DNA from: Chrysochromulina tobinii
Taxonomy: Eukaryota; Haptophyta; Prymnesiales; Chrysochromulinaceae
Direction: 5' to 3'
NCBI GenBank assembly: GCA_001275005.1
Contig: JWZX01001653.1
Span: 1-31,672 of the forward strand
Length of the DNA: 31,672 nucleotides
Below are positions 1 through 7,313 of this stretch, piece after piece; positions within the stretch are counted from its first letter, which is position 1, and every line of letters starts with the position of its first letter. Both the position numbers and the translations under genes were made by a program. The notes under the pieces were generated by a model. That model ran no database searches and had not been told where the DNA came from. It saw only the letters and a list, made by a program, of their open reading frames with translations.

Positions 1-1
1 G

Positions 2-475
2 ACGCACGACCATGAGTCACCGTCAACACCGACCTACTCAAACGGCGAGCCCATCCTCTACACGGGCAATCCCGCCGAGCTCACGGGCATCCTCGAGGCC
101 CTCGACGAGCATTTCATCAACAACGGCCTCTTCCAGCCGCTCCAGGCTGCCCTGTCAGATGGTCCCTACCGTCTTGTGCTAGTGTGTGCCCCCTGTGTGT
201 GGCCCAGGTGTCCTGGCTTGCGGCCCCCGGAGCGTGGCACCGCGCTCCGATTATTCCTAATTGGGCGCGCGTTCGCCTTTCACTTAGGGGAATTGCGATC
301 GCTTTCCGCGAGCGCGCTTTTCTTCCTTGAGGGCGTGAGTCGGGGGCTGCTCGCCTGTTGTAGCTCTCTGCGCACTCCGCGTGCGACGTCTAAGGTTACT
401 CACTACTACTCAAGTAGTCACTCTTTCCCACGGAGTAAACACCTCTCTCTTGAAGTTGAGGAGATACAATTGTAG
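2..475 (+). CDS. Partial open frame at left edge, possible retroelement gag remnant
   Basis: The frame is open from the window edge to a TAG-type stop at 475 (about 158 codons) with no start inside the window. Only the first ~53 codons (to about 160) look protein-like: a stretch reading GEPILYTGNPAEL followed by LEALDEHF. This resembles the opening of gag proteins of LTR retrotransposons, where a short 'Y/F-x-G-N/T-P-x-x-L' segment precedes a helical capsid-like region. That assignment is recalled family resemblance, not a search. The later part (160-475) is rich in Cys, Arg and Ser and looks non-coding. Two perfect inverted repeats lie in the distal part: 405-410 with 413-418 (ACTACT/AGTAGT) and 435-444 with 474-483 (GTAAACACCT/AGGTGTTTAC). 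It could equally be the last exon of an upstream host gene. Confidence 0.3.
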   Translation, partial: THDHESPSTPTYSNGEPILYTGNPAELTGILEALDEHFINNGLFQPLQAALSDGPYRLVLVCAPCVWPRCPGLRPPERGTALRLFLIGRAFAFHLGELRSLSASALFFLEGVSRGLLACCSSLRTPRATSKVTHYYSSSHSFPRSKHLSLEVEEIQL

Positions 476-671
476 GTGTTTACATGTAACTCGACAGCTC
501 TAAGTGCCCCTCGAGGAGTTCGCTTCCTTCGTGACGGATCTATCGGACAGCCTTTCAGCCATACAGCCATGCACCAGACATGCGAAAACTAACTTTTGAA
601 GGGTTTCGTAGATCCTTCATGAACACGGACGCGCGCGACCAAGAAAGCCCAAAATCGGCTGTTCCGCGCTG

Positions 672-2543
672 ATGCCCACCACCGCCCAGTTGAAAGAAAT
701 CCTCATTGTACCTGGCCCCGGTCAGATACAAGACGTCCGCGTCGAACCGAATCAGCCGGTGCCAAAGGTGCGCGACAACGAGCTGGATAGCCTACCATCG
801 TCCTGTGACGCCTGGGAGGACCTCGAGCAGAAGCGGCAACGCCTGCGGGAGCAAGCAGAGCACAAAGAGTACGAAGAAGCCTGCCAGTGTTTCAAGGCGC
901 TTCGTGCTGTGGTGAAGGAGCGACAATGTGGTGCCCTCTCATTAGGGGGGACCACACTGGGCAAGACCTGGAAGGCGTATAGCCGAAAGGCGCGCAAGGA
1001 GATGAGGATGCTCTTGGGGATCTTGGAAGAATTGAAGAAGGCGTGGGGCGAGCTCACGTCTGTTTACGGCTTCATCAAGTTGTTCGTCGTCGTTCTCTTG
1101 ACCATCATCACAACCCCAATCGCGCTCATCCATCTGATGATCTGGTTTTTGTTATCATTTCCATTCAGGGTTGCACTCCCAGGGATCTGCACCCTGCTGT
1201 GCAACGAGAGATTTTATGTGCTGCTCTCCATCTTCAGACTCAACCCCTGTGCTCTGTACGGCCACTGGGTGCTGCGTAAGCTAGATGTGGGCACCTCCGA
1301 CGCTCCGCGCGACATCCAGGCAGCCTACGAGGCCATGGCGCCCGCGTACGGCTTGTACTTCAAGATGGCGATGTTCGAACCTCTCATGAACCTGCTATTC
1401 CTCGTTATCTCCGCCATTCTACTTCCGAAGTCGGCACACGGTCTGATTGCCTCGACGATTTTCCTCGGCCAACTCGCACTGATCGTGCTTAGCCTGCCGC
1501 GCATAGCCGTGACGCCGGATCCCGAATCGATCAAGAGAGCGACCGCCAAGCTGTGCCAGTTCCACGTCACCGTCGGCGAGAGCACCGAGCGCAAGCCGCT
1601 CGACGACGTGCTGCGCGACTTTGTGACGCGCGAGCGCGAGCGCAACGCCGACGAGAATCTCAAGTTCAGCTCGGGCAAGTTCGTGCTCGGCCAGCCCAAG
1701 AACGCGGCGCTCGGTGTGAATCGGATCCTCGGCGGATCCGACAAGGAGCTGTGGAGCGGAATGGGACGTGGCCTGCAGGCGATCCGCGACGAGTTTATGG
1801 AGCACGGCACGGACGAGGACCGTGAGTGCTTTGAGTATGTCGTGAATGGCACGGCGGGCTCGTCGGCCAAGACGTGGCCTCATGCGGGGGGGCTGGTGAT
1901 GGATGAGTTAAGGAGCCCTGCAGACGAGGACGGGCGTGCCGGCAAACCGCTCAGCTACTTTGTCAACCACCCGAGCGCAATGGAGGCGGAGCTGCTCGAG
2001 GAGCATGTCGTCTGCCTGCGGCTGTACACGACGGCGTGCTACCGCAGCCTCAACAACCCGCTGCGTGAGCGAGCCAAGGCGGAAGAATCGGCGAGCGCAC
2101 CGATGCCGCCGCCACACCCGTTCAAGGTGACGATCGCCTACTTGGCGGATGGCATCAAGCGGCTACGCGCAGTGGGCGCCTCGCGCGACGACCGGCACGC
2201 ACGGCGCGACTTCTGGCGCGGCATGCGCAATGTCGAAGTGCCCGACGAGTTCTCGGTGGAGGGCGGCACAGAGTATGCGCCAATGTCCACGTCGTCCGAC
2301 CTGAGCGTCGCGCTGGCCTACTCGAACAAGTCGGAGAAGCGTCTGCTGTTCAAAGTGGCCACCCATGGCTTCATCGACCGTGGGGCCGACCTGCGCTTCC
2401 TCTCGGCCTTCCCCAACGAAGCGGAGTTCTTGTACCCGCCGCTGACGTACCTGCGCCCGACTGGAAAGCGCGACACGATCTGCATCGGTCAGGGCAGCGA
2501 GAAGGTCGAGTACACAGTCATCGAGGTCGAACCCAAGCTGTAG
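672..2543 (+). CDS. Membrane-anchored ADP-ribosyltransferase (R-S-E class)
   Basis: 623 residues, ATG at 672, uninterrupted. The N-terminal 130 residues are charged and helical. Hydrophobic segments at about 134-162, 232-252 and 256-276 predict a membrane protein. The C-terminal ~180 residues carry the three signatures of arginine-type mono-ADP-ribosyltransferases in order: an Arg in FWRGM (R516), the S-T-S motif (S539-S541, in PMSTSSDLSVA), and the E-x-E catalytic loop (E583, E585, in NEAEFLYP). In this family the second Glu is catalytic and transfer is from NAD+ to a protein side chain. There is no secretion signal, so a regulatory host enzyme is more likely than an exported toxin; the target is unknown. 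The stop is only ~40 bp before the TATA box of the next gene. The motif set makes the ART call firm; topology is inferred. Confidence 0.82.
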   Translation: MPTTAQLKEILIVPGPGQIQDVRVEPNQPVPKVRDNELDSLPSSCDAWEDLEQKRQRLREQAEHKEYEEACQCFKALRAVVKERQCGALSLGGTTLGKTWKAYSRKARKEMRMLLGILEELKKAWGELTSVYGFIKLFVVVLLTIITTPIALIHLMIWFLLSFPFRVALPGICTLLCNERFYVLLSIFRLNPCALYGHWVLRKLDVGTSDAPRDIQAAYEAMAPAYGLYFKMAMFEPLMNLLFLVISAILLPKSAHGLIASTIFLGQLALIVLSLPRIAVTPDPESIKRATAKLCQFHVTVGESTERKPLDDVLRDFVTRERERNADENLKFSSGKFVLGQPKNAALGVNRILGGSDKELWSGMGRGLQAIRDEFMEHGTDEDRECFEYVVNGTAGSSAKTWPHAGGLVMDELRSPADEDGRAGKPLSYFVNHPSAMEAELLEEHVVCLRLYTTACYRSLNNPLRERAKAEESASAPMPPPHPFKVTIAYLADGIKRLRAVGASRDDRHARRDFWRGMRNVEVPDEFSVEGGTEYAPMSTSSDLSVALAYSNKSEKRLLFKVATHGFIDRGADLRFLSAFPNEAEFLYPPLTYLRPTGKRDTICIGQGSEKVEYTVIEVEPKL

Positions 2544-2581
2544 ATGTGGCAGGACGCAGCAAAGATGCTTCACAAAGACTT

Positions 2582-2588
2582 TATAAAA
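2582..2588 (+). promoter_or_regulatory. TATA box of the glycosyltransferase gene
   Basis: TATAAAA lies inside a 15-bp interrupted palindrome (GACTTT-ATA-AAAGTC, 2577-2591). It is 52 bp upstream of the ATG at 2634 and only 39 bp after the stop codon of the preceding gene. Spacing fits a core promoter with transcription start near 2610. Confidence 0.55.
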
Positions 2589-2633
2589 GTCTATTCACAC
2601 GCATGTTCACACGCGATTCCGCAAAAACACGAG

Positions 2634-3956
2634 ATGGCGAGCGTCAAAGGTCGGCCGTGTGCAAGTGTGTTTGCCTTGGCGTTCGTCACTTATGCACGTG
2701 TATCCGCCGCCGATAAACAAGGCTACACCCCGTCCAAAGGTCGGCCATGTGCAAGTGTGTTTGCCTTGGCGTTCGTCGCTTATGCACGTGTATCCGCCGC
2801 CGATAAACAAGGCTACACCCCGTACGGATACGGCATGGACACTCCCGTGCTCGTGCGCTCCTCCGTCTCCTACGGTCGCGGCTGGCAGCTCCTGCGCTCA
2901 CGCGGCGAGAAGTCCAATGCAACTGGCGTCTGTGACCCGCCTCAGCGAGTCTCGAGCTGCAATTGTAGCTCTTCGCCCGCTGCGCCCGATGACAGCGAAA
3001 GCCCAATGCCAACGTGCGTACCGACCTCGCTCTGCGAGGCGCGGCCCGGCAGCACGCCACAGCAGATGGTGCCATCAAGCAAGGCCGTGATCGTCTTCGT
3101 CATTGATGCGAATCGCTCTCGCCTTCGCTTCTTCTACGGGAGCAACGCACCCAAACTCTACCACTCGCAGCTCAGTTTGGCCGTGCGCTCCATGGTCTCG
3201 CTACGCGCCTCGGGCACCACGTTGCCAATTGCGCTGCTGGCGTCGGGCTTACGATCTGCGGCGGCGGAGCGGTGGCTGACCGACGCCCTTGGCGTGCGCA
3301 TCATCGACCAGGCGCCACCCGTCGAGACGCCGGCTTGGGGCTCCAAGTGGGCCAAGGGCTCGTTTGCAAAGCTGCGCGTGCTCGCGCTCACGGAGTTTGA
3401 GCGCGTCGTGCTCCTCGACACCGATACGGTCGCCTTCGCAAGCCTCGACCACCTCGCGTCGACGGCTGTGACGCCGCCCGCGGCCACGTTTGGGTGGAAG
3501 TGCTACCCGCGCCGCGAGCTGCGCGTGGCGCTCATGGTTCTGCGGCCGAATGAGGCCGACTGGGGCCGAGCGCGTGAGCTGATGCAGCGTAACTCCGCGA
3601 GTGTGAACGTTCACACGCTGAGTCACTCAGCGAGTGTCGCCATCTACGATGACCTTGGTGAAGGTAGCGTCTGGCGCCATCTGTACTCGCGCGTGTACGA
3701 GTTGCCGGCGGGCTATGCCGCGCTGCGCTGCTCCGACTTCTCCGTCGAGGAGTGGCCGCGCGTCCGTGTGCTGCATGACCCCAATTTGTTACGCAAGGCA
3801 TCGCGCAGCGGCTGGCGCGACGCCGGCATGGCGGAGAGACTCAAGGAACTCGACGCGCTCGTGGCCAACAAGACGAGCGCGCTGTGGGCGTTGCTCAAGG
3901 CCGAAGACGCTGCCGCTCCCAAGCCGGCCAGGAAGCGCCGGAATACGCGATTGTGA
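2634..3956 (+). CDS. GT8-family (glycogenin-like) glycosyltransferase
   Basis: 440 residues from the ATG at 2634, chosen because it follows a TATA box at 2582 and has a good context (GAGATGG); the frame is open further up to 2544 but that would start right at the previous stop. The N-terminus holds two near-identical 30-residue copies, each with a hydrophobic core (CASVFALAFVTYARVSA), which may act as signal anchor. The catalytic part begins near residue 147 (AVIVFVIDAN). The metal-binding D-x-D is D262-x-D264 in LLDTDTVAF, preceded by the conserved KLRVLALTEFERVVLLD context typical of GT8 nucleotide-sugar transferases. These use UDP-sugars in the Golgi or cytosol; acceptor unknown. The C-terminus is basic. 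It is convergent with the next gene. The fold call is good; substrate cannot be read from sequence. Confidence 0.75.
   Translation: MASVKGRPCASVFALAFVTYARVSAADKQGYTPSKGRPCASVFALAFVAYARVSAADKQGYTPYGYGMDTPVLVRSSVSYGRGWQLLRSRGEKSNATGVCDPPQRVSSCNCSSSPAAPDDSESPMPTCVPTSLCEARPGSTPQQMVPSSKAVIVFVIDANRSRLRFFYGSNAPKLYHSQLSLAVRSMVSLRASGTTLPIALLASGLRSAAAERWLTDALGVRIIDQAPPVETPAWGSKWAKGSFAKLRVLALTEFERVVLLDTDTVAFASLDHLASTAVTPPAATFGWKCYPRRELRVALMVLRPNEADWGRARELMQRNSASVNVHTLSHSASVAIYDDLGEGSVWRHLYSRVYELPAGYAALRCSDFSVEEWPRVRVLHDPNLLRKASRSGWRDAGMAERLKELDALVANKTSALWALLKAEDAAAPKPARKRRNTRL
2646..2825 (+). repeat. 90-bp tandem duplication, two copies
   Basis: Copy 1 is 2646-2735 and copy 2 is 2736-2825, with only two internal differences (G/A at the 12th base, A/G near the 43rd) until the last codon. 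The unit is 30 codons, so the reading frame is kept. Each copy begins AAAGGTCGG, so both seams carry AG|GT. Confidence 0.95.
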
Positions 3957-4304
3957 GGCGTAAGCATAGAGCCGAGTCAAGGGTACGTGGCCGTCCACCC
4001 GCGGCTCCGTCCTCGCATATGTGGCCGGTGCGGCCATCTCACACGTCGAAGGCGTACCGCCGTTGCCGTGTGTTGCAGCAGACGTCAGAACTGTGTATTT
4101 ATTGGGTGATTCATTGATGGCGAGTCGAACTTTTCGTTCATCGCTAGGTCAGCATCAAGCAGACAAGCATGCAGACAAGGACGAATGCATACGCGCTTTC
4201 CCTTTCGAGAAGTTACAAGTTTCGTCTTTCGAATCCTTGGAAGCCGTCAGGAAGGCTAGGCCTTTTGTATGCACAGCATGGCAACCGAACCTCTATATCT
4301 GTAT
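3957..4304. other. Convergent intergenic region
   Basis: 348 bp between two genes that end toward each other. It holds 3' flanks of both. I see no ORF with protein character. A short direct repeat GCAGACAAG occurs twice near 4156-4180. No clear polyadenylation hexamer. Confidence 0.6.
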
Positions 4305-4335
4305 CTAGAGCTCTCGAATATCTAGAGCTCTCAGA
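4302..4335. repeat. 17-bp direct repeat at a gene's 3' end
   Basis: TATCTAGAGCTCTC plus three bases occurs twice head to tail (4302-4318 and 4319-4335). The first copy contains the TAG stop of the minus-strand gene, so the repeat encodes its last residues and its stop. Confidence 0.8.
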
Positions 4336-5453
4336 TATCTCTCGGTCAGACATCTATCGGTCCCGGATTCAGATGGCGTGACGTGGCCATGGGCGTGGCG
4401 AGATGCAATTTCAGTTGGCGTGGGGAGCTGCATGCGTTCCGATACAGGCGAGCTCATGCGCGACCTGATGGTCAGGTTTGGAACGAGCGGCGAGGTCTCG
4501 AAACCGGCGAGCGAGGACGGGCGCGCCGCGGCGTAGGGCACCCGGAAGGCACCCACCGATCTGGGACTATGGTAGTCATGTAGGTTGTGTGACGGGAGGG
4601 TGAGCGGCGGGTCAAACGCGTGTACGAGTCCTGGCATCAGCGGTAGCTTGGGCTTGAGCCGACTGTCTGCGAGCTTCTTGTACGCGGCACGAGCTTCCGC
4701 AGACGCGTAATCGGGAATGTGCTCGGCGACCTTTGCCAATTCCTCCTGGATCTCAGCGCGTTGGCGTGCTTGCAGCACGTAGTCAAGCTTATCGGGCAGA
4801 ACGCGTGGGATCACTCCGTGGATGGAGCCCGTGCGGTGGCTCCGCACACTCCAGCTCTTGCCGTCCCAGGCCCGCTGCCCGATGCTGCTCGTTTGGCTCC
4901 GGACCATCCAGTCCTTGGCGTTCTCGAGCGCGTCTAGCGGAACCCCATCGCCCCCCGTGCTGATGGTGAGGTTGCTCTGTCCGAGGCCCCGGGGCTTCTC
5001 TCGCATCCCCGAGGCGGTGTACCCTCGTGGCGTGCCCTGTCTCTGCTGCGCCGGCGTGAGCGGCCGGTTGCCCTGCCGGGGGGTTCCGAGCCGGCTCTCC
5101 ACGCGGCTCTGTTCGTTGGACAGGTCCAATGCCATGCCGATTGCGGCGGGCATGATCTCTTCCCATGGCTGCCGTCCCATTGCCGAGTCGCCTGAGTGCA
5201 GCAGGCTCTTGAGCGTCGCGGAGCCCCCGCGGACGCCGCCGAGCCGATGAGACGGGACCGTCACCGTCTTCTCGAGCGTCAGAGCTGGAGGTGATGTGCG
5301 TGCGTTCACAAAAGCCTTGCCGGTTAAGGATCGGCCCTCAATTTTGGCGAGGAGAAAGAAGTCAGCCTTGACATACTTGATCGAGTGGAAGCCGCCACCC
5401 ATGCCATGGCCGCCACGTGTCAGGCGCGTGAGCTCACCGTGGTCCGAGGCCAT
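4305..5453 (-). CDS. Unrecognised, mostly disordered protein
   Basis: 382 residues from the ATG at 5453 (an upstream TTG in frame was not used). I do not recognise a family. Residues 15-60 contain an ordered-looking segment (FHSIKYVKADFFLLAKIEG) with possible beta strands. The middle is rich in Ser, Gly, Pro, Arg and Gln and likely disordered. A short helical stretch (YVLQARQRAEIQEELAKVAEH) lies near residue 230, and another Pro/Ser-rich tail follows. No signal peptide or membrane segment. It is divergently paired with the NHL-repeat gene across 284 bp, so the two may share control. The composition resembles cilium or cytoskeleton accessory proteins, but that is only impression. The last codons lie in a 17-bp repeat. 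Confidence 0.6.
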   Translation of the reverse strand: MASDHGELTRLTRGGHGMGGGFHSIKYVKADFFLLAKIEGRSLTGKAFVNARTSPPALTLEKTVTVPSHRLGGVRGGSATLKSLLHSGDSAMGRQPWEEIMPAAIGMALDLSNEQSRVESRLGTPRQGNRPLTPAQQRQGTPRGYTASGMREKPRGLGQSNLTISTGGDGVPLDALENAKDWMVRSQTSSIGQRAWDGKSWSVRSHRTGSIHGVIPRVLPDKLDYVLQARQRAEIQEELAKVAEHIPDYASAEARAAYKKLADSRLKPKLPLMPGLVHAFDPPLTLPSHNLHDYHSPRSVGAFRVPYAAARPSSLAGFETSPLVPNLTIRSRMSSPVSERMQLPTPTEIASRHAHGHVTPSESGTDRCLTERYLRALDIREL

Positions 5454-5737
5454 CAAGCGCCCGCACTGGATGTCAACTACGTGAAGGAATCATCGAAACC
5501 ATTCTGAAGATCTGAACGGGGATCCCGATGACGCGCAATGCTAACGGGAATCCCGTTTTGGAATGCATGCAAAACGAAGGGGACGCGACCTCACAAACTC
5601 GCAATCGCGGGCGTGGGGGCTGGCTTTCACCGGGTACTCTGATCCCCGCCGCTCCCCACACGCCTTCGGCACGAAAGTTTGGATTTCGCCAACTTTGCAT
5701 TTCCATGCAACGCAGAAGGTGAAGACTGAAGGATGGG
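5454..5737. promoter_or_regulatory. Bidirectional promoter with paired palindromes
   Basis: 284 bp between two divergent start codons. It carries two similar near-palindromes 28 bp apart: ACGGGGATCCCG at 5516-5527 and ACGGGAATCCCGT at 5544-5556. Such a pair is a plausible transcription-factor site. No TATA box is seen for either gene. Confidence 0.45.
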
Positions 5738-6751
5738 ATGGTGGGCAAACTCAGCGCCGTTGACGCTCGAGTGTTGACGCTCGATCGAAGTTTTGGCGAG
5801 TCTGGCCGTGCACACGGCCAGTATCGGCTTCCGCGCTTCATCACGGCCATGCCGGATGGCAACCTGTGCATCAGCGACTCCGTCAACCTGCGGCTGCAGA
5901 TCGTGACGCCTGATGGCGAGTTTGTGCAGAGCATTGGCAGTCCGGGCACGGGTCCCGGCCAGCTACGCGGCAACAGCGGCGTCGCGTGCGAAGGCGGGCT
6001 GCTCTTTGTGGTGGAAGGTGGCAACCACCGCGTGCAGAAGCTCGCGCTCTCGGATGGCTCGCTGCTGGCCAAGGCGGGCTCGCACGGTTCGAAAAAGGGT
6101 GAGATGTGGTGCCCGCAGGGCTGCGCCTTCGTGAAGGCGCAGAACACGCTCTTCGTGGCGGACCACATAAACGGGCGCATCGTCGTCTTCGACACGAACA
6201 CCATGGAGCACATACGCTCCTTCGGCTCGCGCGGCACCGAGCCCGGCTGCTTAGAGTACCCGTGCGACATGGCACTCAAGGGTGAGGAAGTCTTCGTGAC
6301 CGAATTCGGAAACCACCGCGTTTCGGTGTTCACCAAGCGCGGCGTGTTCGTGCGCATCCTGGGCGGCGAGGGCAAGGCGCCCGGACAGTTCTTCGAGCCG
6401 CGTGGCGTCGCGATCGTCAAAGGATGGGTAGTTGTGACCGAGGCGAGGCGCGTGCAGGTGCTCTCACCCGAGGGCGAGAGCCGGCAGGTGCTCGAGATAC
6501 CTGGTGCAGGCAGCTTATGGGGCGTATGCAAGGACGAGCTGGGGCGCGCATACGTCACTGACGTGCGGGCTGGCCACGCCAAGGTCTATGTACTCAACGT
6601 GTCCGGCCAGTCTTACGAAGAGGGCCAGTCTGCGAGTGTCCAAGCGAACGCGGCCGCGCAAAAGGCGGCCGAGGCCGCGGCGAAGCTCCAGGAATGGAAA
6701 GAGTCCAAAATGCTCAAGGCGGCATCGGCGGAACCCTCAATCCCGTCATGA
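5738..6751 (+). CDS. NHL-repeat beta-propeller protein
   Basis: 337 residues, ATG at 5738. Six propeller blades can be followed at about residues 25-70, 75-117, 122-165, 170-212, 217-250 and 255-290. They show the NHL pattern of a hydrophobic strand, 'D/E-x-x-N-H/N-R-V/L', and a phased 'F-G-S-x-G-x-x-P-G-x-L/F' turn (for example SIGSPGTGPGQL, SFGSRGTEPGCL, ILGGEGKAPGQF, GNHRV twice). The C-terminal 40 residues form an Ala/Lys/Glu-rich helix. There is no signal peptide, RING or B-box, so this is a bare propeller. NHL propellers bind proteins or RNA; the partner here is unknown. It is divergent from the unrecognised gene at 4305-5453 and convergent with the PARP gene. Confidence 0.85.
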   Translation: MVGKLSAVDARVLTLDRSFGESGRAHGQYRLPRFITAMPDGNLCISDSVNLRLQIVTPDGEFVQSIGSPGTGPGQLRGNSGVACEGGLLFVVEGGNHRVQKLALSDGSLLAKAGSHGSKKGEMWCPQGCAFVKAQNTLFVADHINGRIVVFDTNTMEHIRSFGSRGTEPGCLEYPCDMALKGEEVFVTEFGNHRVSVFTKRGVFVRILGGEGKAPGQFFEPRGVAIVKGWVVVTEARRVQVLSPEGESRQVLEIPGAGSLWGVCKDELGRAYVTDVRAGHAKVYVLNVSGQSYEEGQSASVQANAAAQKAAEAAAKLQEWKESKMLKAASAEPSIPS

Positions 6752-6779
6752 GAGGCAGTTCAACCTTCAACAGTTATGC

Positions 6780-6796
6780 TGTAGCGGAACGCTACA
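6780..6796 (+). terminator. Perfect hairpin 3' of the NHL gene
   Basis: TGTAGCG-GAA-CGCTACA: a 7-bp perfect stem with a 3-nt loop, starting 28 bp after the NHL stop codon. A role in 3'-end formation is inferred from position only. Confidence 0.35.
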
Positions 6797-7206
6797 TTCT
6801 ATAAGTAGTACTTAGTAGGAAGGTTCAACGGTAGGTACTATGAGATAGCTCGCGTGATACGTTTCCAACGAACATGGCAGCGTGGCCCGTGCCGCCTGCC
6901 GGTGCTGCCCCCGCGGGATCCGGGAAGACACAGTGCGTCCTTGAAATCCCCAACGCATCATTTAACAAAGGAAAACACGCCGCGGTGTACGCGACCTGAG
7001 GGACGTCGACGTGGGCGAGACGCGCGGCCGCCCGCGGGCAGGACCGGCAACCGCACCGGCTGCGGCGGCCGGCACGGTGGCGCGCCCTGGACCGACGCGC
7101 GCGCGGTGTGTTTCGAGAGTGGCCTCATGCACTAGAAGAGCCTTCGCGGGCGCAAAGGCGCATGCTGGTCTCGAACGTGCAGACGAGTGTGCCGCTAATC
7201 TTTCGC

Positions 7207-7257
7207 TGCATGCACTTCAATCACTGCCGTGCTCAACGAAACGTACCTACCCCACTG
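7207..7257 (-). repeat. 3'-flank element, copy A (downstream of PARP)
   Basis: Matches 10784-10838 at roughly 80 percent over ~50 bp; the shared core on the plus strand is ACCGTGCT-n-GAAA(C/T)GTACCTACC then CCACTG. On the gene strand it lies about 57 bp after the PARP stop codon. Confidence 0.6.
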
Positions 7258-7313
7258 AAGGCGCGTGGAGATCCGGTCGATGCCCCGTCATCCTCATCCT
7301 CGTCCATCCATCC

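Larger units (their letters stand above)
6752..7313. other. Convergent intergenic region with hairpins
   Basis: 562 bp between the NHL and PARP stop codons. It holds a perfect hairpin at 6780-6796, a second short inverted repeat (TAAGT-AGT-ACTTA) just after it, the motif GGTAGGTAC near 6832-6840, a GC-rich stretch at about 7000-7110 and one copy of a repeat shared with 10784-10838. No protein-like frame is seen. Confidence 0.6.

Noticed and set aside
672-2543. Secreted toxin-type ADP-ribosyltransferase
   Set aside because: No signal peptide; several membrane spans precede the catalytic domain, which fits a resident membrane protein.
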